Positions 26,073 to 37,713 of a DNA stretch of 64,000 nt are shown one piece after another (the stretch's first letter is position 1; each line of letters begins with the position of its first letter). The translations under genes were made by a program, and so were the position numbers. Source of the stretch: Monilinia fructicola (lineage: Eukaryota > Ascomycota > Leotiomycetes > Helotiales > Sclerotiniaceae); assembly GCA_008692225.1 (NCBI GenBank), contig VICG01000002.1, forward strand, positions 450,001-514,000. The letters run 5' to 3'. The notes under the pieces are model-generated. The model ran no database searches, was not told the origin of the DNA, and worked only from the letters and a program-made list of their open reading frames with translations.

Positions 26073-27468
26073 TTAAGATATTCCCAGAACCACATCACCA
26101 GAACAATCTTTGCCCTGCTTATGTATATGATATTTGCATCTAGAACCTTCCCAAATCTTCTTCAAGTATTCGGATTTCATGAGATTCATCGCCAGATCTT
26201 CTGAGTCGGATCGCAAATGAAACATGGAATTAAATCTGGAACGAGCGGATGGGTGAGGTGTTTCAAACAATGCCGGATCCAGTATGTTATATTGAGGTGG
26301 AGGGATTTGTAGATGGGACGGAACGGGATGACTCGGCGGTAGATCTGGCAATGCATCTGGTGTATGCATTGAATAAAGGATATTTCCATGATTTGGATGG
26401 GCGTGATGTGAAGGCATTGAAAATGCAGAATCCTGAGATGGAAGAGGAGAATGGTTTTGAAACTTTACCGGCCGACGGAAACGCTCTAGGAAACTCGTGC
26501 TTGCCTCCGGGCTTCTCAAAACAAGAAAAGGAGACAAGATATCGTCAACCAGAAGTCTAAGTGGTGATAAATCGGTTGTATTTTCCTCAACCAGCTGTTC
26601 GGTTTCTCTATCCTCAAATATTGGCTCTTTTAGGACCTTATGGAAACTGTTATCTTCGACCCAGTCTTTGTAGGCGAAAATCAAAGCATCCATGATGTGG
26701 TTGGCAAATTGCGGTGCGCCAATATAGTCCGCGAGGAAGTAACAGTGAAGTAGTTGAAACCATCTCTTTTTGTGGGAGGATTTTCGAATCCGAAAGGTGG
26801 AGTGATCATGACCATATTGACAAACCTTTACGAGGCCCTCTGCATCGGTATGGTCCCGGGTGTAGAGCCAAGTAATAAAGATTGCAAAGGTTTCTGGCTG
26901 ATGATTCTCAAGTTCAATGACTCTGGCACGTCCACACTTCCATCTATCATCACAAAGAGGCTTGAAGAAGTCGGCTTCGGCAGCTAAAGCTCCTGATATT
27001 GCGGTGAACTTTAATTGATGTTTTTTGCTTCCTACTAGGACTGTAACTACTTTATTGTAATCACTCTGGTGGTACCTGTATGGAAATATTAGCAAAAATA
27101 TGATAATTTTTTGTTGTCAGGAACACCTACACATCGAATCCACTAGAAAGTGGTGCCAGAAGACTCTCATCGGTAGTTGCCGGATCAGGCGCATGGAACA
27201 ATTTGGTGGATCTAGCTCTGGCTAGTTTGAGTAATGCTTGGACATACTTCCGGCTGTTCAGGACTTGTTGACGAACGGACAGAAATTCAGTGATTTCATT
27301 GAAGGAATCGGGATCCATACCAGCCATGAGGCTCTGAATTTCCTCATGAGCAGCTTCAAAATCATAGCGCATGAAAGGGACGAAGTTTGGACCCAAAATG
27401 CTTGGCATGAGAAGGGGGAATAACAGTCCACCCGGGGCCAAATTCATAAATGCACCATTCGCAGCCAT
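26073..27468 (-). CDS. BTB/POZ domain protein (paralogue 2)
   Basis: Exon 1 27131-27468 and exon 2 26073-27075 join across a 55-nt intron (GTAGGT...ACAG) to give 446 residues; the first in-frame ATG is at 27468. The N-terminal ~110 residues are helical and unlike the other paralogues. The BTB domain starts at SDYNKVVTVLVG, continues ADFFKPLCDD and FAIFITWLYTRDH, then the shared helix LLHCYFLADYIGAPQFANHI. A Pro/Ser/His-rich linker (about residues 260-385) precedes the C-terminal motif CKYHIHKQGKDC (426-437). No frame damage. Same strand and same architecture as its neighbours point to tandem duplication. Confidence 0.85.
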
Positions 27469-27740
27469 CTTTGAGACCTGCTGTGTGTTTGACACCCGAT
27501 GCTATGACCTGACTTAACTTTGTTAAACTGATCAAAGTCTCCTGAGACTATGGATTTCTTTGACCAAATAATAAGTTGTAAAATTGGGAAGACTTGTTGA
27601 TTTTCTCGACTATGAATGTCATGGGATGTTGGTGAGAAGTAATTGATTTCGGCGGCCACTGAGGGAACTAAATAGGCATTGTTGATAGTGTGGTAGAGGT
27701 TGGATCTTGAAATACAGCTCGATTCTAGTGTATTCTCTCG

Positions 27741-27830
27741 AACTACTGTATTTTGAACTACTGTATCATGAACTACTGTATCATGAACTACTGTATCATG
27801 AACTACTGTACCATGAACTACTGTATTTTG
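27741..27830. repeat. 15-bp minisatellite, six units
   Basis: Six head-to-tail copies of AACTACTGTATCATG, the outer two ending TTTTG and one with a C variant. It lies about 270 bp upstream of BTB paralogue 2, within its likely promoter region. Confidence 0.9.
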
Positions 27831-28890
27831 TCTTTATCCCTTCGCTTATTTGAACAATATCTGTCGCCATGACGTCATATGATAAGTTTAATTTATCACG
27901 TGAGATTTTGCACTGACAATGCTAATTCAGATCCGTACCAGGTGTTGAGCAGGAAAAGGGATAGGCTTTATACTGTCAAATGTGTTCTGAAATTTGCTTA
28001 GAAATGGGAAAATGGTGTATGATCTGCCTGTTAGTATGAAATGGATGTGACGTTTTTGTTGTTCTAATTTTAGGTCTTTCCACCAAAACAACTGCTCTCT
28101 TTGTATACCTTGCCCAGTCAAATCATGTCATTCATATCCCTCAACATGAGTAAGCCTCTATAATCTGACCAGCTGGATCACCAAAGGAATCTCCGCCTGC
28201 TGATTTGACATTGACGAATAAAAGTCTTGTTGCGTTTGAAAATCCCTTCATCTCGCTACATGTGACTTTTCTTGTCACCTTTTGTACGTAATTGTCATGC
28301 AGTTAGATAATTTTGATTCGAATTGCGTGGGAATTCTATTTAGCATTTTTTTTGTGCAAGGATTTGTCACTGCCATCTTTTCTCGTGAATGAGCTTAGAA
28401 ATTGTATATAACTCCTCTAGTTCAAGAATTTTCCTGGAGAAATTTTGTATAAGTAATGAAAGACTGATATGTTCGACACCATGATTACAATCCAAATAGA
28501 TCTGTGTTGATCTGAAGAATTAACAGACATTCATCACCTTTCGCAATGATTAATTCATTAATAGTTTGGTTGAATTGAGACACGTTCATGATGATACTCA
28601 ATCTAAATATTCATTGCTGCTTCTTATCATTAATCTGGATTGCAAACGCCAATCAAGGTGTAGTCCACAACATCCCTAATTGTTCTTCCTCTCGTTCAAG
28701 GAAAGTGGGTTGTGCCAAAAGTTGATTCCCTGCATCTTTCTGCTCTACTCTGTACGAACAGAAAAGATTCCCCATCAACTTGGTATCTTATATCTTTACA
28801 TACAACTTCGATAAGACCTAAAATACTTTTCGCCACTAATAAATAGCTGCGATAGCTTTTTGGGCTGACTTCTCGATGCCCTGTTTAGAA
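27831..28890. other. Intergenic region between BTB genes 2 and 3
   Basis: About 1.06 kb of normal composition. I see no gene, RNA or repeat beyond short chance frames. Confidence 0.5.
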
Positions 28891-29982
28891 CTAGGAGCAA
28901 CTTTCACCCGTCTTATGTATGTGGTATAAACACCTCTTTGCGGCTCTATGATCCGCTCTCATGCCATGATTTTGGTTATTTCCGACTGCTATTCTTACAG
29001 TGAGCATCAGCTCATCGGCCAAGGATTGAAGAAATTCTAGGGGAACACCTTCCTCTATGATACTATGTAGTTCTTTGTAGTAATCGCAACTCATACCTTG
29101 GTTGATTAATTGATCCACAAGCAGATATCTAACTGGCGATCCTTTCTTGGTATTCGAGTACATTCGTTGAATCTGGTATGGTAGAGTACCGAGCATTTGC
29201 CTACTCTGCGCTTGAGGTCTATTCAACCCAAAAGGATCTGGAACTCTATTCCTAGCTTGATTTCCCTGATTATCATCGTTGCCATCCTCGTTTTCGTCAT
29301 CATCATCCAAATCTTCGTCGTCTGAGTTATTTTCGTTATTATCAAGTAAAGTGTTTGGAAACGGTTGATGGGGAAAGATTTTTTCTTCGACCTCCACTCC
29401 GCAATTTGCGCGATGATGTCTCTCGTGATCGATAGCGTTGAACAAAGCATCTACTATGGCATTTCCGAACTTGGGAGCACCCAGGAAGTCTGCCAAGAAA
29501 TAGCATTCTAGCAGCTGATCCCATAGTACTCTATATCCATCAAGCTGAGGGGTCGTTACCGTTGCATCTCTTGGTATCGTATTCTTGGAGAGATACTTTG
29601 CAGAAAAGATATCCCCGGTTGTATTCCAGGCAAAAAATGCAATCATTGCATCGATGTTTTGTTCTGACAGATCAATTATCTGATTTTGGTGGTCTTCATA
29701 ATTCATGAATGAGTTGAACTTTGTTTTCACACGAAAAAACTCAGAACGAAGCCCCAAGACCTTTGCTGCGAAATTAACTCGTAATTGCTCTTTTCCCTTT
29801 CCCACAATAATTGTAACTATGTCATTGTAGTCGTCCCTAAACCTATAGTCAGTAAACTCTTGCTATACCAAGCTATGTCTCGATCGATAAAACTTAACAA
29901 CGTACAGTGAGAGCACCAGAATCTCGTCCATGATATCCTTTACCATTGCCGGAGACGCAGTGAGATGGCGTACGTCCGGCAT
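28891..29982 (-). CDS. BTB/POZ domain protein (paralogue 3)
   Basis: Exon 1 29906-29982 and exon 2 28891-29842, intron 63 nt (GTACGT...ATAG), 342 residues. The first in-frame ATG is at 29982; the frame is open further upstream to about 30150 but without ATG, so a 5' exon may be missed. BTB start FRDDYNDIVTIIVGKGKE, then SEFFRVKTKF, IAFFAWNTTGDI and the shared helix LLECYFLADFLGAPKFGNAI. An Asp/Glu/Asn-rich acidic stretch (about residues 195-225) follows. The protein ends almost exactly on the tail motif CLYHIHKTGESC (330-341). Tandem with paralogues 1 and 2. Confidence 0.8.
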
Positions 29983-30570
29983 CTTTTGCCGCTTGAGTAG
30001 CTGGTTAAAAGTTTGTATATGATATATCCGACCAAAATTTTGGTAGTTAGAGTTGCTTTCTTGATAATTTGGGGGAAAATTGTTGAATGAAGGTTTCACA
30101 GGTCTATCCAAATAGGGCCCGTGACCTAAGAGAAGACGAAATCGTACGGCTTACTTCTTAGAGGTATCTAGACTAAGACCTACACCGTTTGTGGAATTAC
30201 TTACTGCAAGCCATTTTTGTTCACTACTATACAACAGCTTGAATTCTAAGATTCTGGTTAATACCCGCTTCCATAATGAACTAAATTTCCTCCATCCAGC
30301 TCGCTACCACTCAAACTTTACCTCAGAGCGTAGGACTCTCGTCGAAACATACCCGTATCCAACAACGCGGGCTTGAGTTTTGGTCCTTGACTTCTATCAA
30401 TATTCTTCAAATTACAGCAACCTCAAGTCGTCTTCTTAATTACTACAACAAAAGTTTATCAAACAAGAGTACCCAGTCTCACATCCAACAGACATAAAAA
30501 CACCTTGAGTATCTTGCACTCATCAACTTTACTTACATGAAGAAGCTTTTACCAAGAAAACCCGTGCAAG

Positions 30571-31474
30571 ATGTCGACTTCCAATGTTAAACTCGAGTTG
30601 TAAGACCCAAAGTTGTTTGTGGATCAAGCCCATTAAGCTAACATCTGACTTAGAAAGGACTTTTGCAAGCCCTTCATAATAACTGTCGGCTCCGGCGAGA
30701 AAAAAAAGAAGTTCGCGGCCTGTTCAGGTCTCTTATCACCCCAGTCATTCTATTTTGAGCGCGCTTGCTCAGAGGCATGGAGTGAAACCGACAAAACCCT
30801 CAACTTTCCTGATGAACGGCCCGAAACCTTCGAAGTATTCATGGCATGGCTTAATACTGGGAATATCAATCATGCGAGTAGCTTGCAAGTTTCCAAAGAA
30901 ACTAACGCAGAGACACAAAAAAAGAATCTTTCCCAGCGTTGGCTACAACTTTTACACTGCTATTTGATGGCCGACTACATCCAAGCTCCAATATATGCAA
31001 ATATCATCATGGATGCGTTGATTGAGGCATTGAAAAATTGGGAAGATCAGCCAGGCGACGAGCTAACACCCTTATGTGATAACATGATTGAATCTATCAA
31101 TCTTGTTAGGGACGGGACTCTGCCAAAATCTCCCCTCAGAAGACTATGTATTGACTCTATCATTACAACTACTCATGTTTCGAGCGAAATGGTTCAAAAA
31201 CACTTCTCCGATTCTGTCGCTCCACCAGACGGGCCCAATTTGATGGTTCCACATACTTTTCTTCTCGAGATCCTTGAGGAAAAATTTGGAATTTTCAACA
31301 AAGAAACTCCAATCTCAATCCCGTGGGCTATGGACACGTCTCGCTATCATGTCATACAGAATCTGCCTCGGTCGCAATCAAAGTATGTCTCCTACATTTC
31401 TTGCCCTTTTTTGCCTTCTTGTGGCCTCTCAAATTACCTGGGAAGATGCTAACCAGTACAAAAGCAGTGCGTAG
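30571..31474 (+). CDS. BTB/POZ domain protein (paralogue 4, opposite strand)
   Basis: Three exons: 30571-30599, 30654-31382 and 31468-31474, 254 residues. The 54-nt first intron has GTAAGA, a GCTAAC branch and TTAG; splicing gives MSTSNVKLELKDFCKPFIIT. The BTB core is textbook: IITVGSGEKKKKF, then SFYFERACSEAW, then LNFPDERPETFEVFMAWLNT. The shared helix LLHCYLMADYIQAPIYANII follows. The reading ends shortly after a GTATGT donor, with only two codons in the last exon, and the C-x2-H-x-H-x5-C tail of the other three is absent; a missed exon or truncation is possible. It is transcribed away from paralogue 3. Confidence 0.75.
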
Positions 31475-33160
31475 AGATTTCTGGCTTCCTAAAGACGAAT
31501 CGCTCAAGGTTTCTTTCTACCACCACTGACAACCTCAGAACATGTTTGCATTCCCATTCGCAGCACAACCATGGAGAAATAAGGTACAAGCTTATGATGA
31601 CTCAAGTCGAATGTGGCATCCGAAAATATGACTGGTGCGGGTTGTAGTCGTGCCAAAATAACATGTTTAGTCCCAATATTTATCGGCTGGTACCATTATT
31701 GTGAGGGAACCTCTTGGGGAATAGTTTGCTTCTAGGGAGGAATAGGAGAATATTAAGAGCACTAGATAGACAAGTCAAAGATATTCGAGAAGCTAGTAGT
31801 ATGGATTAATATGATCTTTTCCAGGTGATTTAGAAACATTTTTGAATATGGTGAGCTCAGTGGTGGTGAAAATTCTTCGAGATATAGCTTCCACTTAGGT
31901 ATTTCCTGAAGGCTGGAATCAAAGCATCTAGCCTGGTATTCGACGAAAGATACGAGTGCCTAACTGGTTTACTATGGCTATAATTGCTAGTTTTCCCATC
32001 TCATCCCTATCCTACTAACTAAACAACCAAAGTCTAATTGGCACATAATTTACGCCGATAGCCAAAAGGTAGGAAGTAAGTATGGTTCGATCTATCGCTA
32101 TAAGTAGTATATTCTCAGATATTTGTCTGTTTCTGTTGGTATAAACTTGGTCAGTTAAAGTGTAAGTACTTAATTCTTTTGGTATATCATCGTTGTCATT
32201 CTCTATGTAATCTATGGAATGGAGGACGACTCTATAGACGTCCTCGAGGTGCTTGTACACCCAATACGGTTAGACGTATTATTCGTACAGCAACCCAATG
32301 TCACATGATCCATTTCCAGACAGTTTCGTGTTGGGATTATAAACTGCTCAATATTATGATGAAATTCATGTCAACTTTGGTCTCTCAGTAGCAAGGATGG
32401 CAGCGGATTCGAATTATCAACAGCTCCAATAAGATCTCAATTTTGAGATTTACAATCTTTCATCATTTTATGGTGATCTTAATCCATTAGATGGAAATAT
32501 AAACCCTGAGTTTTCTGAAACTTGAATTAATCTTGATTCCACTCAAAAATTCTGCCGTTAAGAAGTAGACATATCATGAACTCAACAGTATTCTTCCTGT
32601 ACTTGTATATCGTTCCCAAGGAACTTCACGCTCCTTGATGCTGTACAAAATCTTGTTCCGTGGGGAACACTAAGATGCCAGACTTCTTGAATCCATAATG
32701 TGCACTGAGTGAAATCAAAAGTGTTCCAGGTGCTATTTGACACTGTTAACGGATTTTGAACCTAACATTATGAAGTTTCATCAGTAAAAATTTCCGAGAA
32801 TGCAGAATTTGAATAAACCATCCAATAGCTTGCATGCCTCAAGTCTTTCTTCCAACTAGTTTTAAAACCAGCAGCTTGAATTAAAGAAAAACAACTGCAG
32901 TGGAATCAGCCAAGGTGACTATGGTACCTGCAATAATTTCGGTATCATGGGTTAAGAGCTTTTCCTCGCTCCATATCATCTATTGCCCTACCCATGAATT
33001 CCCAGAAGAACTCCGCAAGTAGCCTCACTTTTCTCCCTCTCCTAGATATTTCAATAATTCCATTTCTGCAAAGCGAAAGATCGAATATGAAGGAATATCT
33101 TCATACTACCGTGTTGGTAAATCATTATTCACTGAAATACTAAATCAATCTCCAATGGTC
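31475..33160. other. Intergenic, no gene seen
   Basis: Normal composition, only short frames without domains or splice logic. No tRNA, repeat or transposon remnant noticed. Confidence 0.5.
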
Positions 33161-33164
33161 TAAA

Positions 33165-34445
33165 TTTGTTTTCGAACGACTTGTCGGCTGAAAAATTATT
33201 CCCCCGAGAAAATCAGCTGTTTTTTTTGGTTTTTTTTTCTATAATTCAAAATGAAAATCACGTAAATTACGTAAAATTTTTCAAACAACTTATTAGCTGG
33301 AAAATTGTTCTTCTAAAGGAATTACGTGGAAATCATATAAATATATTTAATATTACGGAAATTATAAATATTAAAAATAAAATATAGTAAGAGCGTATAT
33401 ATTATAAAGATTATAAAGATAATAAAGATAATAAAGATAATATAAATAATATAAAAATAAGAATGATTTTAAGATTTTGTTCTTGAAAAGTTATATTTAA
33501 AAAAATAAAAAGATAATTTTATTTAATTAGATTATATTAAAGATAAAGAAAATAATATAAATAATAAAAAATATATATTTATATAAAAAATCAAAAATCA
33601 ATAAATTAACAATAAAAAAAATTATTAAAAAATATAAAATTCTTAAAATTTAATAGTTTCTTTATTATTTATATTATTATAATATTTTTTTTAAAAAAAG
33701 AATAAAGAATTTTGATAATATTTATAATATATAATAATATAATTTTTTACTTTAAATCAATATTATTTAATAGATATTAAAATTTTATTCTTTTTATTTA
33801 TTAGAAAAGAATTTTAAAAGAATTATAAGATTATATTATATTTATTTAACTTATTGTCTTTTATTTATTATAATATATTTTTTCGATTTAAAGATATTAT
33901 ATATAAAATTATATATTATAATAAAATATAGTTAAAAGATATATATATATATATATATATAATATATTTCTATAATTCTTTTTCAATATTTCCTTATAAT
34001 AAGAAACTATTAAATAAATATTATATTATATTAAAAATAATAAATAATTATAATATCTAAAAAGAATTATTAATTATTAATTTTTTATAACAAAATAAAT
34101 TTTTTTCTATTTCTTTTCTAAAATAATAATATATGAACATTTATAAAACTTAACTTTTAAATAATGAAAATAATAAAATATTCATTTACTTTTTTATTAA
34201 ACTATTAATTTTTTAATTCTTTATTATTTTATATATAATAAAAATAGTTTTACTATTGTATTATAAATTAAAATTATATATTTATTATTAATTAGTTATA
34301 TATTAATCAAAATATATAATCAATAGTTCTATTATATATTATTAATACTATAATTATTATAATTATTATTAATATAATAATTTATTAATTTCTAAATTTG
34401 TTAATAATATAAAGTATTAAAATTTCGAATTCGTTGTTCGAAAAC
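33165..34445. mobile_element. AT-rich block, probable RIP-degraded repeat
   Basis: A/T-only DNA with sharp edges. The left edge has GTTTTCGAACGAC (about 33170) and the right edge, on the opposite strand, GTTTTCGAACAAC, which suggests short inverted termini. A diverged direct repeat links 33172-33220 and 33282-33330 (both contain CGA/CAAACNACTT...GCTG-AAAATT). No coding remnant is readable. Identity as a transposon is inference. Confidence 0.45.
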
Positions 34446-35286
34446 TTAGGTTACGGCCGGCGGCCGTCCTAATTATTAGCAATGGTAGAGTTGAACTCAC
34501 TGAATGCATTTATCCTAGAATAATGTTCCTATTGGAATCTTGTAGAACCAAGGCATCACTAAGGGATCATGAATTCTAAAACCGACTGTAAACTTCGACA
34601 TGAAAGATGACTAATTTTATCCTGATGAAAAGATATTATCGTACACTCATCGTACGGTTCCCGTGACTACCTTTACATGCTCATGAGTCTCGTGATTGAC
34701 TTACTAGTTGTGAATAAAGAGTTCGGGTGGTTTTCACACTAAGAGTGACAGCTTGAATGATTTCATCTATGCCAAATTAGGCATTAGTGCTCACGCCGTT
34801 TTCATTGGTGCGCTAATTTCAGGGGAGCTTAACCCATCACAGGTGATTATAGAAATAAAGCAAAGCGAAGCTGAAATATCCATTTTATGAGTTATAGAAT
34901 CAATGCACTTATTCAAAAGTAATAGAGATAAAATACATGATTTGGAATTCAGCAAGCATTTTTTTCGAACGCTTTTGAGCTATACGTCGTGAAGTTAAAA
35001 GGTACAGGTCAGTCCTTTCGATTGATTGGTCGCTACAAAACGGTCTCTACAGTAGCTTCCGCAAGCGCACACCACCACAATTTTCAAAATAAATTGTTGT
35101 AGATTTCACAAATTTTTTCTTTTATAAAAGTAGATGGTTGCTTCATCATTGCATATATTTCGAGCCTTTTGGTCACAGACTTTCGACCGCAAAGCTGTTG
35201 ATACAACCCTCGTCTGAAGCCACATCTATTATAGACGCAGCACAACTCAAACTGAACCTTCATTTCACTGCAACAAATCCAAAGAC
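34446..35286. other. Intergenic, no gene seen
   Basis: Normal composition after a GC-rich start (CGGCCGGCGGCCG near 34455). Nothing recognisable. Confidence 0.45.
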
Positions 35287-35814
35287 ATGTTACGAATGCT
35301 AAAACAAACTCGGTGTGGCATGCACAATGTTGCTTTCCCTGCACTTCAATTCAATAACACCACCTCCACACGCTCTATTCACAATGTAAAGCTAGTCGGT
35401 CTCCACAAAAAAGTGCACCCTCCTGCCCTAGAAATGCTTCGATTGCATGGTCTCCGGCTTCATGGTCCTGCTATCTCAACAATGGGTGCTGGACAAGTTC
35501 AAAAGAAGGTCGATGTCTCATTCTACAAGGCTACCATGTTGAATATCAAGCTCGTTCACTTGCATGATTCCCTCCACAAGCCACCAGCTCAGGGAATATC
35601 ATTCCGTGGGTTATGTCTGCATGATCACCAGAGATATCTTCAGCCGATAAATCAAATCAGTCTTGAAACATTTGCGAAAGTAGTCTCGCAGTCTGCTTCC
35701 AGCACACTGAAGGTTATCATTTCCAACTTTTTTATTCAATTTCAAGAAAAATGCTTACCCAGACTGAACAGATCACCGAATCTAACTCAATCAATGCACC
35801 CAAGATTTCGGTAG
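35287..35814 (+). CDS. Hypothetical protein with internal duplication
   Basis: A 175-residue frame with no recognised domain. Residues 31-60 and 84-113 repeat each other with a period of 53 residues: KLVGLHKKVHPPALEM... and KLVHLHDSLHKPPAQGI..., both ending in G-L-x-L-H. The repeat is visible at DNA level as well, with many third-position differences, which favours real coding. It is rich in His and Leu. A second frame (35751-35999) overlaps its end and may be part of the same gene through an intron that I could not place. Alternative: a non-coding tandem duplication. Confidence 0.4.
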   Translation: MLRMLKQTRCGMHNVAFPALQFNNTTSTRSIHNVKLVGLHKKVHPPALEMLRLHGLRLHGPAISTMGAGQVQKKVDVSFYKATMLNIKLVHLHDSLHKPPAQGISFRGLCLHDHQRYLQPINQISLETFAKVVSQSASSTLKVIISNFFIQFQEKCLPRLNRSPNLTQSMHPRFR

Positions 35815-36837
35815 CTTATACAAAGCTTTCCGTTCGAGATGCAACTAGCACTATGAAGAACTTGGCCGAGACATCTATCATAAGTACAATATCTCCGGGA
35901 AGGCGCGTTGCCATACTTGAAGGGGTTATGGAAAAAGTCACATGGACTCATAATGGCCATCCTGAGGAAACTCTACAGTCTTCTGAACAATTTAAATGAA
36001 GGATACATGAGAAATCATGGACAACCCTTTCCAGTTTGTTTTCGGTAGAGGTAAGATACCTACCATTTACAACTCGCCATATACACTTTGCCAAGTTAGT
36101 CAAATATCACTGTGTTTCTGTTCTCTCTGATATCTCTGGTTCAAGGAGTCGTTCGGGCTCTGCTTTGTAGCAATGGGGCTAGCTGTCTGACAATGTACTT
36201 CGAGAGAGGCGTAAGAGAACTGTGTTATGTTACCCTGAATAAATAGATAAATCTACCTATCAAATGCAGCTTTTATATGAATTATCTTCTTTGCTATCCA
36301 TCATGATATCCTCTTTCTTTCACAGGACTCATGCCTATTTAAAAGCTTTCAAGTGGTATCTTCCAATTATCTCATTCACTGGTCTCATGTAACATCAACT
36401 TAGAATCGTAAATTTCTTAGTCTTATGGCAATTGCAATCTTTACCAACAATTTCCAGATAAGCCCAACCCCGATGAGTTTCTTGTATATGAGTAAGTATC
36501 CTTTGGAGAAAAATAGCTTTAGCCTACACCCTGAACCAACTCATGGCACACAAGATTTGACTTGTCTGATATAGAACAATTCTTCATACCATTTCCAAAA
36601 TGATGCAGAAAATTAGTTTCCATCACTTCCCTGATCTGATGAAAAGCTCTCTGATATATCCAAAAATCAACTTGTTGCGCTGTTTTACACCCTCTTAAAG
36701 AAGCATCAATGTTTGCAAAAGCTTAACTGGTGTCGGTCCCGCATTGGTAGCCAGGATATGAGACTAATATTCACTAATTTTGAGACTTCCACGCATATTA
36801 ATAAACTTACATTTCGAATGAATTGCGGGAATTTTAC
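35815..36837. other. Intergenic, no confident gene
   Basis: Contains the open frame 35751-35999 (82 codons, Ser/Thr-rich) that may extend the preceding gene; otherwise no signal. Confidence 0.4.
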
Positions 36838-37194
36838 TCACCACCAGGTAATCACGCCAACCACAATCGCAATGATGTAAATCAGAGAAATAAACTGGTC
36901 CATCATCAAAAAATAGATGGAGGCATCTCCTCCCGCCGATATAAATCTATCTGCTAACTCTTTGATGTGCTGTTCATCTCTGGCCTTTAGCTGTGCTTCA
37001 AGTCGGGAAACCTCGTATTTGTAAAATGCAAATAAAATGAGGAGAGCAAGTACTGCAACGGAGGAGAGAACCCTGAGAAATTGAATCTCATTATCTTTAG
37101 CCTGATTGCCCGTGATTTTTGCAGAGTCGGAGTCTGAGTTATTCCCCTTGTTGGGAGGGGTGGATTTCTCCTTGCGCAATTTCTGACCTGCCAT
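36838..37194 (-). CDS. Small membrane protein, two hydrophobic helices
   Basis: 118 residues from the ATG at 37194 (the frame is open upstream to 37269). A basic Lys/Ser/Asn-rich N-terminus is followed by a hydrophobic helix (SSVAVLALLILFAFY), a charged helix (SRLEAQLKARDEQHIKELAD) and a second hydrophobic helix at the C-terminus (LIYIIAIVVGVITWW). The end overlaps a good donor (TGGTG|GTGAGT), so a further exon may exist. No family recognised. Confidence 0.5.
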   Translation of the reverse strand: MAGQKLRKEKSTPPNKGNNSDSDSAKITGNQAKDNEIQFLRVLSSVAVLALLILFAFYKYEVSRLEAQLKARDEQHIKELADRFISAGGDASIYFLMMDQFISLIYIIAIVVGVITWW

Positions 37195-37713
37195 CTTTTG
37201 TTTCTTGAGGAAAGTATGATAAGTTGGTTGATACGGCTTCAGGGATTTAATGTCGAAATTAGATATCAAAACTACTTTGCTCCATAAAGGCTAATTCATT
37301 TAAATATACGGCTTTGTCTACTGCGGGGTCTGTGCAGGTTCCCCCCCCCTCCTCCCCCCATTACGTCGCTTGTTTGCTCCGAGCTACTCTCAATGGAGGT
37401 CACAGAAAGTGCAATTCTGATGTACTACCCAGATTGCCAAAGTATTTACGGCTTAATGAGCCTTTAAGAATACGACCCTCGTTTTATCCATATACACATG
37501 ATTATAGTCCCATTACGAATTGGTGCAAACAAATACGGTATCTGTGACCATAAAAGCATCTTCACACGACTTATAGCTTCATCGAATCATCTAGTAACTT
37601 CAATCTACTTTTCATCTAGACCATTCTTTGATTCTAAATCTATTCGAATCCTTCATTCGCTAATTACGCCATCCAAGCGAAATCCATAATTCCAAGAAAA
37701 AGCTAACTGCAGC
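37195..37713. other. Intergenic, divergent promoter region
   Basis: Separates the (-) membrane protein from the (+) helical gene. A poly-C run lies near 37340; no other feature. Confidence 0.4.

Noticed and set aside
27741..27830. Possible CRISPR-like array
   Set aside because: The 15-bp units are strictly tandem with no spacers, in a eukaryotic genome.
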